Shown piece after piece: positions 17,303 to 25,723 of a DNA stretch of 64,000 bases. Each line of letters starts with the position of its first letter. Within the stretch, counting starts at the first letter, position 1. The stretch is taken from NCBI GenBank assembly GCA_013299045.1, contig JAAFJX010000015.1, positions 1-64,000 on the forward strand, written 5' to 3'. The stretch comes from Cytophagales bacterium. Lineage in GTDB: Bacteria > Bacteroidota > Bacteroidia > Cytophagales > Bernardetiaceae. The position numbers and the translations under genes are program-made. The notes under the pieces are model-generated. The model had not been told where the DNA came from. It saw only the letters and a program-made list of their open reading frames with translations, and did not search any database.

Positions 17303-19309
17303 ATGCTGACAATTAACCCAAATGCCAAATCGGCATCAAAAAATAGCCCTGAAAAACCTGAATCAGAATGGCTTACACACCGCGTCGCTGCTATTGCTGT
17401 CTTTGTTATTGCTTTTGTGCTCTATACGAATACCCTACAGCATGGTTTCGTAATGGACGATACGGGCGTACTTGAGCAAAACGCATTTGTGCAAAAAGGC
17501 ATAGCAGGCATTCCTGATATTTTTATAAACAGAACATGGGAAGGCCACAAGCAGATAGATAAAACCGTTATGGATTTCCCTATCTATCGTCCGCTCTCTT
17601 TGGCTTTCTTTGCATTCGAGTATGAATTTTTTGGGCTAAAACCTTTTGGTTATCATTTGATGCAGGTGCTTTATTATGGTTTATTATGTGCCTTGCTCTA
17701 CCGCTTGTTTGCGGCATTTAAGCTACCAAATGGGCGCATAGTGGCTTTGGTGGCCGCTACGCTTTTTGCTGCACACCCCTTGCATACGGAGGTGGTGGCC
17801 AATATTAAGAGCCGAGACGAATTACTTTGTTTGCTATTTTGTGTGCTCTCCCTCTATACCTTACTCAAATCCTTCGAGGAGCAACGTGCTAGACCTTTAT
17901 TTTGGCGCAATGTCGGCTTCTTGGCCTATCTCTTGGCTTTATTTTGTAAGGAGTCCGCCCTTACAATGCTGGCCGTCATGCCGCTAACCTTGTATTTCTT
18001 TTGCAAGAATATCCAAATCAAACAAATAGTGCTGCCTTTTGTGGTGTATTGCACAGCAGCGGGTGTGGTCTTGCTGATACGTATGTGGGTGCTGACGGAC
18101 GCACAGAATGTGTATGAGTTTACCTACCTAGACAACCCTGTTTTGTTGGCAAAAAGCCACTCCGAAAGTATAGGAACGCGCCTCTGGGCATTGAGTGAGC
18201 ATCTGCGTTTGTTGGTTATACCTCAGCCCTTGGTGAGTAGTTATTATTTTGATGCTATCCCTATTGTTTCATTCACGCATTGGCGTAGCTTGTTAGCGGT
18301 GGCTTTGTACGGCGGTGTAGTAGTGGTAGCAATCATGGGCTTAATGTCTAAAAAGCCATTTTCTTACTGCGCCGCATTCTTTTTGTTGACGCTTTCCTTG
18401 TATTCTAACACTTTTTACACACTCAACAACTTGCTAGGTGAACGCTGGCTTTTTGTGCCTTCGGTAGCGTTTTGTCTGACTTTGGCGCTTGGTGGTGCTT
18501 TTTGGGCAGAAAAAAAGCGCAAGGCCGGTGCAGACTCTGTTGATGCAGGCTTTTACTACATCGTACCGGCATTGCTGCTCATGTTTTATATCCCGCAGAC
18601 TGTGGGCAGAAATGCAGACTGGAAAAGTGCCGAAACGCTTTTTACAAAAGATGCAGAAACAAGCCCCCGAAATTGCCTTTTGCAGCTAAATGCGGCCAAA
18701 ACCCAACTTGCCAAAGCGCAAAATGAAGGCCAGACTGATGCACTACCTGCCGCTATCATGTACTTTAAGCGGTGTTTGGCCATAGAGCCTTACATGACCG
18801 AAGCCCGATTTAAATTGGCTCAGGCTTATCTCATTAGCGGAAAACTAGATTCTGCCACTACAGAATTTGAAGCGCTCAAAAACAAAAAATACAAAAATGC
18901 ACCTAAAGAAGCTGCTCTTTTTTTAGCCTTTTGTTACAATAGACAAAACACACCCACACGAAGCAGTACACAAGCCATGAGCTTACTCAAAGCCATGCAG
19001 CCCGCTGATTGGGCTTTTGACCCCTTGCTTTATAACCAAGAAATGGGAGTGGCTGCACACGCACTCAAGGACTATGCAACAGCAGCAACAAGTTATGAAA
19101 AAGCCATAGCAGACCCCAGTGCAGACTCTGAAGATATGCAGTTTCTACTGACTAATTTAGGGCACTGCTACACCTCTCTTGACCTCACAAAGGCTTATAT
19201 TGCCTATAAAAAAGCACTGAAATATGCACCACAAGACGCTCTGCTACAATCCTATGTTAATCAGGCTGCTGTCAGATTGCAAAATGCGGCCAAACAGATA
19301 AAGAAATGA
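17303..19309 (+). CDS. polytopic membrane protein with C-terminal TPRs (TMTC-like)
   Basis: The 668-residue protein has about ten or more membrane helices (roughly residues 27-445) and a soluble TPR region (about 455-660). The first lumenal loop carries GFVMDDTGVLEQN, and later IYRPLSL and HPLHTEVVANIKSRDELL appear. These are hallmarks of the TMTC/PMT-type GT-C family, whose eukaryotic members O-mannosylate proteins. A bacterial role as a GT-C glycosyltransferase using lipid-linked sugar is inferred. It lies directly downstream of hldD, fitting envelope glycan work. The TPRs may present the acceptor. Confidence 0.85.
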   Translation: MLTINPNAKSASKNSPEKPESEWLTHRVAAIAVFVIAFVLYTNTLQHGFVMDDTGVLEQNAFVQKGIAGIPDIFINRTWEGHKQIDKTVMDFPIYRPLSLAFFAFEYEFFGLKPFGYHLMQVLYYGLLCALLYRLFAAFKLPNGRIVALVAATLFAAHPLHTEVVANIKSRDELLCLLFCVLSLYTLLKSFEEQRARPLFWRNVGFLAYLLALFCKESALTMLAVMPLTLYFFCKNIQIKQIVLPFVVYCTAAGVVLLIRMWVLTDAQNVYEFTYLDNPVLLAKSHSESIGTRLWALSEHLRLLVIPQPLVSSYYFDAIPIVSFTHWRSLLAVALYGGVVVVAIMGLMSKKPFSYCAAFFLLTLSLYSNTFYTLNNLLGERWLFVPSVAFCLTLALGGAFWAEKKRKAGADSVDAGFYYIVPALLLMFYIPQTVGRNADWKSAETLFTKDAETSPRNCLLQLNAAKTQLAKAQNEGQTDALPAAIMYFKRCLAIEPYMTEARFKLAQAYLISGKLDSATTEFEALKNKKYKNAPKEAALFLAFCYNRQNTPTRSSTQAMSLLKAMQPADWAFDPLLYNQEMGVAAHALKDYATAATSYEKAIADPSADSEDMQFLLTNLGHCYTSLDLTKAYIAYKKALKYAPQDALLQSYVNQAAVRLQNAAKQIKK

Positions 19310-19508
19310 TAAGCTCAATCGGGATAGCTAAAATTAATAAGTCAGCACAAAATTTTGAAAAATCCGTTTACTGTTCACAAAGAAAAAGCAACAGTATGTA
19401 AAATTTTTATTTTTTTTTGTAACAAGTATTTGATAAAAATGGTAAAAATAACTTACTTATAATTGTCAAACTACTGAAACAAGCCTTTGTGCACAAACTG
19501 TTACAATC

Positions 19509-19715
19509 ATGAGCGGACGAACCAAATTAAAAATTGAAGCCATACTTGAAAAATTTAGTCATGGCGATATTCTAGTAGAGCGACTTATAGAAACTAAGTT
19601 GTATGTGCGTGGCATACGCCGAGAGGTCTTCAAAGAAGACACCAAAGACGACCCTGCTATCTTGATGCGACTAGAACAAATAGAACGTGAGCTAGAAGCC
19701 GTTTTTTTTAAGTAA
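19509..19715 (+). CDS. small conserved-looking hypothetical protein (68 aa)
   Basis: I do not recognise this protein. It is charged and helical (MSGRTKLKIEAILEKF..., a C-terminal LMRLEQIERELEAVFF heptad-like helix), with no membrane segment or signal. Codon use looks like that of its neighbours and the start is ATG. It ends 18 bp before the convergent sdaAB gene. A real gene is likely from its composition; its function is unknown. Confidence 0.55.
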   Translation: MSGRTKLKIEAILEKFSHGDILVERLIETKLYVRGIRREVFKEDTKDDPAILMRLEQIERELEAVFFK

Positions 19716-19733
19716 AATGAAGCGTGTGGAATC

Positions 19734-20405
19734 TTACTCTGCCGCAATGTAAGTAACAGACTCTACCCAGGATAACTCTCGGAGATACTCCATACTGATT
19801 GCACGCGGAGCAGAGTCCACCTCAATAACCAAACAAGCGCGGTCGTTCTTTCCCTTTCTTGAAACCGTCATGGTGGCTATATTGCAGTCATCGTTAGAAA
19901 GTACGTTTGCAATGAATGAAATACTGCCTTTGCGGTCTTCCGCCATGACTATCAGCGTATGTAGTTGCCCAGAAAAACCCGCTTTGAAGCCATCTACCTC
20001 TTCAATTTCTATGATTCCGCCACCCTTGCTGATGCCCACCACTTCGCGGTTTATACCATCGCGCTTTAGTTGCAGGCGTATCGTGTTGGGGTGGTGTGTA
20101 GAAGCATTGCCTATGGATTTGAAGGTGTAATTCAAGCCTTGTTCTTTGGCATGGTCAAAGGCTGTTTTAATCCGCGTATCGTCTGGCGCAAAGTCTAGCA
20201 GACCCGCTATAATGGCGCGGTCGCTGCCGTGTCCTTCATAAGTGCGTGCAAATGAATTATAAAAAACAATTTCAGCACTTTCTGGGCTACCTCCCATAAT
20301 CTTAACTGCTGCTCGCGCAATGCGCACCACACCCGCTGTATGCGAGCTTGAAGGCCCAATCATGACGGGACCTATCATATCAAAAATACTGCTTCTCTCT
20401 GCCAT
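19734..20405 (-). CDS. sdaAB: L-serine dehydratase, beta subunit (iron-sulphur type)
   Basis: This 223-residue protein is the beta chain of the two-chain 4Fe-4S L-serine dehydratase, which deaminates serine to pyruvate and ammonia. It shows the signature FDMIGPVMIGPSSSHTAGVVRIA and the SKGGGIIEIEEVDG segment, then an ACT regulatory domain (about 148-220) that in this family senses serine. The alpha chain, which holds the iron-sulphur cysteines, is not in this window, so the two chains must be encoded apart. A consensus promoter and a structured leader of about 125 nt lie upstream. Confidence 0.93.
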   Translation of the reverse strand: MAERSSIFDMIGPVMIGPSSSHTAGVVRIARAAVKIMGGSPESAEIVFYNSFARTYEGHGSDRAIIAGLLDFAPDDTRIKTAFDHAKEQGLNYTFKSIGNASTHHPNTIRLQLKRDGINREVVGISKGGGIIEIEEVDGFKAGFSGQLHTLIVMAEDRKGSISFIANVLSNDDCNIATMTVSRKGKNDRACLVIEVDSAPRAISMEYLRELSWVESVTYIAAE

Positions 20406-20439
20406 TTTTGTTTTGTGTTTATCTCAAAGCAACAGGCAA

Positions 20440-20471
20440 ACCGAGTAAGTGCTTAAAAACACCCACTCGGT
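20440..20471 (-). other. hairpin in the sdaAB leader
   Basis: ACCGAGT (20440-20446) pairs with ACTCGGT (20465-20471), with an inner GTG/CAC helix. It lies between the promoter at 20533-20565 and the start codon at 20405, so it would be in the 5' leader. In the other direction no transcript needs ending here. Function unknown. Confidence 0.4.
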
Positions 20472-20532
20472 TACTGCTAATTGAGTTTTTTGTTTCTTGG
20501 TTGTCTGCTCCCAAAGTGCTTCAACGCAAGCA

Positions 20533-20565
20533 CAAAGATACAAAATTGTGCTACTTTACAAACAA
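20533..20565 (-). promoter_or_regulatory. promoter of sdaAB
   Basis: Minus strand: TTG (20565-20563), a 22-bp spacer and TATCTTTG (20540-20533). Confidence 0.65.
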
Positions 20566-20579
20566 AATAGGCACAAGTA

Positions 20580-21146
20580 CTAGATAACTGAAATATCAAA
20601 GTCTGCCTCGATGTCAGTTTCGCCGCCCGCATTGGTCATCTGGCCGTCTTTTACACCTGCTGCGCTTTTGTTTGGTTCATGGCGAAGGCTTACTCTGAAC
20701 TTGCCTTTACCAGCACGGATGGTTGATACGGTGTTGCGCTGACCAATAGGGTTGCCTTTAGCGTCTTTGTCTTCGTATTTGACGTTTACAAGCGCCCCCA
20801 CAGCCGAGTTAGTGAAGAAGAATTGATGCGCCTCGCCTTCCGCAATCACTTCAGGAGTAATGTCTTTGGCTGCTGCGCCAGACTCGTCCAAAACCTGTAA
20901 GGTAAGCTCATAATTTGCACCATCAGGCAATACAATGGCATCTTGCGTAGGGTTTGCACCTCCCACACCGTCTTTGTCAGCAAAGCTAAAGGTTTGTGCA
21001 ACGCCAGTAGTTTTTTCTTTGAATGTTAGTTTGAGGGTTGTAATAACCTCACCTTCAGAATGGTTATGGTCATCTTTTTTGCAAGAGCCAAATGTAAGAA
21101 GGGTAGCCAAGATAGCAAGGGGCAATAAAGATTGGGTTTTGAACAT
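20580..21146 (-). CDS. lipoprotein partner of the His-rich TonB receptor
   Basis: The 188-residue protein has a lipobox (LLTFGSC, Cys22) followed at once by a metal-binding-like KKDDHNHSEGE stretch and a beta-rich domain (about 32-185). Bacteroidota genomes place similar DxHxHxE/'EVITTLxLTF' lipoproteins beside TonB receptors; the family is sometimes labelled 'type 1 periplasmic-binding-fold'. It starts 44 nt after the receptor gene ends, on the same strand, so it belongs to that operon. A role in capturing a metal such as zinc or copper at the outer membrane is inferred from the His cluster and context. Confidence 0.82.
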   Translation of the reverse strand: MFKTQSLLPLAILATLLTFGSCKKDDHNHSEGEVITTLKLTFKEKTTGVAQTFSFADKDGVGGANPTQDAIVLPDGANYELTLQVLDESGAAAKDITPEVIAEGEAHQFFFTNSAVGALVNVKYEDKDAKGNPIGQRNTVSTIRAGKGKFRVSLRHEPNKSAAGVKDGQMTNAGGETDIEADFDISVI

Positions 21147-21190
21147 AAACTGAATTAATTTAGAAGTTAAACAAAGGAATTAAAAGAAAG

Positions 21191-23509
21191 CTAGAAAGGT
21201 ATTTTAAGGCGTAAGGATACGTTGCGGCCTGTCTCGTCTGCATAGTAACGCAAGCGGTTCATGTAGTCGCGGTAACGCATATTAAGAGCATTCTGGACAG
21301 AAAGCGCCAGTTTAAATTCTTGGTTCTTCAACCAAAAAAAACAACCTAACTCTGCCTCCCAAAGCATAAAAGCCTTTGGCGGTGGGCTGTAATCGCTGTT
21401 GGGAGGTACATCGCGCTGTGCTGCTACCCAAGTCTGACGGATTTCTACCTGTACCAAGCATATTTTTTTACCTTCGCGCTCTGCTTCATAAGCAAGGCCA
21501 TGCGTCAAGCGGTTGGGCATTATTCCTACCAGATATTGACTGTTTTTGTCCGTTACGCGCAGGTAAGAGGCTTGCACCTTATACTTCCACTCGCGATAGG
21601 GTACAGTAGCCTCCGCATCTACGCCACGCATGAACACGCTTGTTTGTGTATGTGCAAAGGCAGGAAAAGCCCCACGTATGGTCAAAATTGCAGGAAACTG
21701 TGGTTTTAAGTAAATGAAATCTGTTATTTTATTATAAAAAAAGGAGCTATGGAAGCTGAAGTACTTACCTTGAAAAGTATAATCCAAACTAAAATTATGA
21801 GCGCGTTCTGGTTTTAAGTTGATATCGCCTTTTTCATAGGCAGCAGAACCATGATGTACACCGTCGCTAAAAAGTTCATTCATACTAGGCGGCCGCCACG
21901 CGGAGGTATAAGAGGCAGCTATCTGCCCCCAAGTGCCCAAATGTCTTGTAAGTGAGGCATTAAAAGCAGGATTTTGATACAAAAATTCGTTTGAAAAGCT
22001 GCTATCGCGACGGCTCTGAAAAGTTTTGGCATAGCGCAAATCTCCACGCAACCCAAGTTCTAAAGCCCAATCATTTTTTTCATACCTCGTACTCGCAAAA
22101 ACAGCGCTGTTGTGCTGCACAAAATCGGGTACTATTGGCTGCCCTCCTGTATAAAAATTATACTGCAACCAAGCCTGCAAGCCTGTTTGCACAGTCCACG
22201 CCTTAGATTTCAACTTTGGCAAGAACACAAATTCTGCCAAGTTTGTAAACAAATCATAATCTACCGCCGGGCGATTGCCTCTGCTGCCGCGTGGCTTGTG
22301 TTTGTCATACTCTTGTCTTTTGTTGTACTGAAAAGCATAAACAACCTCTAAATTTCCTACCGGCATTGTTTTCTCATAGCGTAACTTCAACAAATGGTGC
22401 TGAACATCTTGCTTCGGATTATGAATCTTATAACTAAAACTAGCTGTATCAAGCGGTTGGCTTCGCTGGATGGCCTCATACAAATCCGTTAAGTTGCCGA
22501 TATGTGCGGCAGACAGAATCCCTATTTGCGTACTGAAAATGCTATAAAAAACGTCTAAAGCTGCTTTTTTGAAGGTTTTACGCAAAGCAAAAGCAGCGTT
22601 ATACTCTCTAGTGCCTGTATTGCCTAGTAGATAATCGGGCGTATGCAAGTTGCCCGAACGCCTAAAAGAGCCATGTGCGCGCCAGGCTAAGCCATTCACT
22701 TTCCCAGAATGTTTTTGCATTTGTAGGGTGGCGGTGTGCATACCCCCATTGCTAGCCGCACCAACATTGACAAAACCGCTCAAATGCTTGCTCAAAGGCA
22801 TAGGAGCAGGCTCAACTAATACGACTCCACCAATGGCATCAGAGCCATAACGCATGGCCATGGCACCTTTCAGAACAGTTAATTTCTGGGCAAAAGTAGG
22901 GTCTATTTCGGGAGCGTGTTCGCTGCCCCACTGCTGGGATTCGTGCCGAATGCCGTTGTTCAGAATCAAAACACGGTTGCTGTGAAGACCGTGTATGACA
23001 GGCTTTTGAATATTTGCACCCGTTTTCAAGCTACTTACGCCGCTTAGGCCAGAAATCATTTCTGCCAAAGATTGTCCGCTTTTTTTGTCTATTTCATAAC
23101 CACGCAACAACTCTGAACTCGCCGACATCAAAAACCGTTTGGAATAGCGCACTTCTACCTCTTCGAGTAGGTTAGCCGAATCTAATTCAAGCCTGTAAAC
23201 CAGAGGCGCTTCATAAGGAATGCGGACTTCAAAACGGCCTTGCTTGTAGCCCACCGCACTTACCAAAACAACGTAGTTTTGCTTACAGATATGATGATAA
23301 TGAAAAAAACCACTAGAGTCTGCCTGTATGCCAATCTGTAAATCAGGAATGTACAAGCCTGCAAAAGCGATGGGGCTACCCTCAGCATCTTGTACCTCAC
23401 CCTCAAAATGATGCTTGCAATGCTGGGCATTAACGCTAAAAAACGTTAAAAATGCGTATAGAAACCCTAAAGCGACTTTTATGCTTAGCTTGAACGGTTC
23501 TTGACGCAT
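21191..23509 (-). CDS. TonB-dependent outer-membrane receptor, probably for a metal ion
   Basis: This 772-residue receptor has a signal peptide (1-28), a carboxypeptidase-regulatory-like domain (about 30-115) rich in His and Cys (HCKHHFEGE, HYHHICK), a plug domain (about 120-235, with VIHGLHSNRVLILNNGIRHE and MRYGSDAIGGVV) and a 22-strand barrel ending in NVSLRLKIPF. The plug variant GIRHESQQWGSEHAPEID is typical of a Bacteroidota group I link to the zinc/copper receptors of the ZnuD kind. Energy comes from TonB-ExbBD. It heads an operon with a His-containing lipoprotein. Its promoter's -33 box lies in a perfect palindrome, so it is probably repressed when the substrate is plentiful. The metal assignment is inference. 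Confidence 0.9.
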   Translation of the reverse strand: MRQEPFKLSIKVALGFLYAFLTFFSVNAQHCKHHFEGEVQDAEGSPIAFAGLYIPDLQIGIQADSSGFFHYHHICKQNYVVLVSAVGYKQGRFEVRIPYEAPLVYRLELDSANLLEEVEVRYSKRFLMSASSELLRGYEIDKKSGQSLAEMISGLSGVSSLKTGANIQKPVIHGLHSNRVLILNNGIRHESQQWGSEHAPEIDPTFAQKLTVLKGAMAMRYGSDAIGGVVLVEPAPMPLSKHLSGFVNVGAASNGGMHTATLQMQKHSGKVNGLAWRAHGSFRRSGNLHTPDYLLGNTGTREYNAAFALRKTFKKAALDVFYSIFSTQIGILSAAHIGNLTDLYEAIQRSQPLDTASFSYKIHNPKQDVQHHLLKLRYEKTMPVGNLEVVYAFQYNKRQEYDKHKPRGSRGNRPAVDYDLFTNLAEFVFLPKLKSKAWTVQTGLQAWLQYNFYTGGQPIVPDFVQHNSAVFASTRYEKNDWALELGLRGDLRYAKTFQSRRDSSFSNEFLYQNPAFNASLTRHLGTWGQIAASYTSAWRPPSMNELFSDGVHHGSAAYEKGDINLKPERAHNFSLDYTFQGKYFSFHSSFFYNKITDFIYLKPQFPAILTIRGAFPAFAHTQTSVFMRGVDAEATVPYREWKYKVQASYLRVTDKNSQYLVGIMPNRLTHGLAYEAEREGKKICLVQVEIRQTWVAAQRDVPPNSDYSPPPKAFMLWEAELGCFFWLKNQEFKLALSVQNALNMRYRDYMNRLRYYADETGRNVSLRLKIPF

Positions 23510-23547
23510 GGCTTTAGTGAGGTGAAGGATTCATTTTCTTGATGACG

Positions 23548-23578
23548 CAAAGGTAAATGGCAAGATTTTTAAATGCAA
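23548..23578 (-). promoter_or_regulatory. promoter of the TonB receptor operon
   Basis: Minus strand: TTG (23578-23576), exactly 20 bp, then TACCTTTG (23555-23548). The TTG is inside the palindrome at 23571-23591. Confidence 0.8.
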
Positions 23579-23591
23579 CATTGTTGCATTT
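23571..23591. promoter_or_regulatory. perfect 21-bp palindromic operator (Fur/Zur-like)
   Basis: The half-site AAATGCAACA is followed by a central T and its exact reverse complement TGTTGCATTT. It covers the -33 box of the TonB receptor promoter and lies about 85 bp before the divergent ABC ATPase start. The 10-1-10 symmetry and AT-rich flanks suit a Fur-family repressor. Zur is my best guess from the neighbouring His-rich uptake genes, not a proven assignment. Confidence 0.75.
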
Positions 23592-23674
23592 TATTTTTCA
23601 GCATCACGCATAAATGTTTTGAAGACATATCTTTCAAAAAAAACAACGATATTTGCGGCAATACAAAAGCAAGT

Positions 23675-24343
23675 ATGATAGAAGCAACTGAAATATGTAA
23701 AAGTTATGGCGCACTCAGAATTTTGAGCGAGGTCAGCTTGAGTGTCCAACAAAGTGAGTTTTTGTGCATTACAGGCAGTTCTGGTGCTGGCAAAAGCACT
23801 TTGTTACATATTTTAGCTACTTTAGACACCGCAGACAAAGGCTCAGTGTATCTTGATGGAGTCAATACAAAGACCCTCAAAGGAAATCGTCTGGCTAAGT
23901 TCCGTAATCAGCGCTTGGGCATGGTCTTTCAGGCACATAACCTCCTCCCGGAGTTTACAGCACTAGAAAATATTTGTATGCCAGCTCTTTTAGGAGGTTT
24001 GAGCAAAACAGAAGCTGAAAAAAAAGCGCGTGAATTGATGCAGATTCTAGACGTGTGGGAGCGTGCTTCGCATAAACCATCTGAGCTATCTGGCGGCGAA
24101 CAACAACGTATTTCGGTGGGGCGCGCACTCATCAATTCCCCAAAAATTGTCTTTGCAGATGAGCCAAGTGGTAATTTGGACGAGCAGAACGCTAAGGAAT
24201 TACATGACTTGTTCTTTCTGCTGCGCGAAAAATTTGGACAAACCTTCGTGGTTGTTACGCACAATCCTCTTTTAGCAAAACGAGCAGACCGTGTTTTTGA
24301 AATTAAGAAAAACACAAGGCCGGTCTTGAAAGAAACCGAATAA
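23675..24343 (+). CDS. LolD-like ABC transporter ATP-binding protein
   Basis: This 222-residue ATPase has Walker A GSSGAGKST, Q-loop (MVFQAHNLLPEFTALEN), signature LSGGEQQRISVGRAL and Walker B IVFADEPSGNLD. It is closest to the LolD/MacB class, which drives lipoprotein release or other extrusion by a separate permease. No permease gene is adjacent, so its partner lies elsewhere. I chose ATG 23675 (MIEATEICKSYG); the longer frame would start inside the palindrome. It diverges from the TonB receptor across the operator, so it could share regulation, but I see only a near-consensus -7 (GATATTTG). It ends 1 bp from a convergent gene. Confidence 0.9.
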   Translation: MIEATEICKSYGALRILSEVSLSVQQSEFLCITGSSGAGKSTLLHILATLDTADKGSVYLDGVNTKTLKGNRLAKFRNQRLGMVFQAHNLLPEFTALENICMPALLGGLSKTEAEKKARELMQILDVWERASHKPSELSGGEQQRISVGRALINSPKIVFADEPSGNLDEQNAKELHDLFFLLREKFGQTFVVVTHNPLLAKRADRVFEIKKNTRPVLKETE

Positions 24344-24344
24344 C

Positions 24345-25421
24345 TTAACGCTTTTGTAAAAAACGCAACCAACGTTCAGGAACTTCGCCTTTGAGCGCCT
24401 CTTGGTAGTCATGCGCCGAACAAGGCAGCAGTTTGGCCGGTCTGTAGAGTGTTTGAGGAAGCTCTATCCACCAAACAGGCGCAGATTTATTTTTGTAAAA
24501 GACCAACATATTCTGGCCAAATTCATGAACAGGGACGTAATATTTTAAACAATTTTCTGCCGAAGCCTGCTGACGATGATAAAAGCCTTCTGCAAAATAC
24601 CAAATCATGGTGGCGCAAAGTTCTGCTTGTTGCCACGTCATGGTCTGCTGTAAACCATACAAGCCCATAGACTGCATCTGCTCGCTATTACCTGCATACC
24701 AAGCCAAACGAACAGCCTCTTCAGGATTCAAACCAAAGATAGACTGATAAGCCCTTTTGTTACTCGGTATTTTTATGGTGTCTAGCTCAAATATTGCAGC
24801 CTGTGCCGTGCGTACAATCGGTTCAAGATGCGCACCCAAATCGCGCATGCGGCCTATGCTCAGCGTATCGTAACCCAAACGAAGCAGGTAAGACAAAGCA
24901 GCCCGCTCGGATTCGTACTCTTTGTAGCCCAGCACTGAAAGATGCTCTATGTTGCTAAAGTGCTGTTCTTTGAGCCACAAGAGAGTAGGCGAAGTGTAGG
25001 TAGCGCCCAAATCCCATTCCACTGTAGGTAGTACCATCAGAACATTAAGCGCTTTCTGGAACTGATAATGTGCTGCCAAATGCGCACAAGCCGCAGTGGT
25101 TTGTGCAGCAAGCACCAAAGGCACAATCCCTTTGGTAAGTAGAGCCGCACAAAGCTCAGAGAGCTTCTCTCTGTGTTTGGCTGGCCATTCGCCCAAATCT
25201 ATAATGCGTTGATTGGCAGAGCCTTTTTTATGCGAATAAAGTTTTTGTCTAAATGTCAATGCCGATTTTGGGCTGTCAAGCAGGGTAATGACAGCAAGGT
25301 CTGCTTGTTCTAATGGAATCTTTGCTTGCTTTTGTAGCATTTCTAGCCAGTTGCCGCGCCCTGGTACGTCTTTAAAAGCCTGCCAGTTAATGGGTTCTAT
25401 TAAATCAAGAACAGAAGTCAT
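24345..25421 (-). CDS. degenerate formimidoylglutamase/arginase-fold protein
   Basis: The 358-residue protein has the overall shape of the Bacteroidota formimidoylglutamase-like ureohydrolase family. The C-terminal part is clear: FELDTIKIPSNKR, then GLNPEEAVRLAWYAG, MGLYGL and MIWYFAEGFYHRQQ. Enzymes of this fold need two manganese ions held by GGxH, DAHxD and DxDxxDP motifs. Here the middle region reads VLPTVEWDLG and YKEYES with no DAHxD, and only one acidic pair remains in FELDTI. It is probably catalytically inactive and may bind a partner or ligand. It converges on the LolD-like gene with a 1-bp gap. No hut genes are nearby. Confidence 0.75.
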   Translation of the reverse strand: MTSVLDLIEPINWQAFKDVPGRGNWLEMLQKQAKIPLEQADLAVITLLDSPKSALTFRQKLYSHKKGSANQRIIDLGEWPAKHREKLSELCAALLTKGIVPLVLAAQTTAACAHLAAHYQFQKALNVLMVLPTVEWDLGATYTSPTLLWLKEQHFSNIEHLSVLGYKEYESERAALSYLLRLGYDTLSIGRMRDLGAHLEPIVRTAQAAIFELDTIKIPSNKRAYQSIFGLNPEEAVRLAWYAGNSEQMQSMGLYGLQQTMTWQQAELCATMIWYFAEGFYHRQQASAENCLKYYVPVHEFGQNMLVFYKNKSAPVWWIELPQTLYRPAKLLPCSAHDYQEALKGEVPERWLRFLQKR

Positions 25422-25723
25422 CTATTATCTGTGTGTGTATGCTATGAAACTATTTGGAAACAAAAAAATATATATTTTATTTAAGAAACAACGAGGTTGA
25501 TGTTATTTCTAAATCATAAAGCTATCTCTTTTTGGCCGCATTCAGGCAATATGCGCACAAGATTCTGCCTTACAAGTAGTTACTTTTCTTTCACTCGCTT
25601 CCGAGAACCAAACAAGTAGTGAGCATAGGCCAGAGTCTGTTGCTTAGACTAAACCTTGCGAACAGGTTATAAGATTCAAAAACGACTAACTTTTATTGAC
25701 TACCTCCTTGAATTTACCTTGCA
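25422..25723. other. 302-bp intergenic region without recognised features
   Basis: It is AT-rich. I see no coding frame, strong hairpin or consensus promoter. Confidence 0.5.

Noticed and set aside
23573-23674. ATG at 23573 as start of the LolD-like ATPase
   Set aside because: It lies inside the operator palindrome and adds 34 residues foreign to the family; ATG 23675 gives the normal N-terminus.
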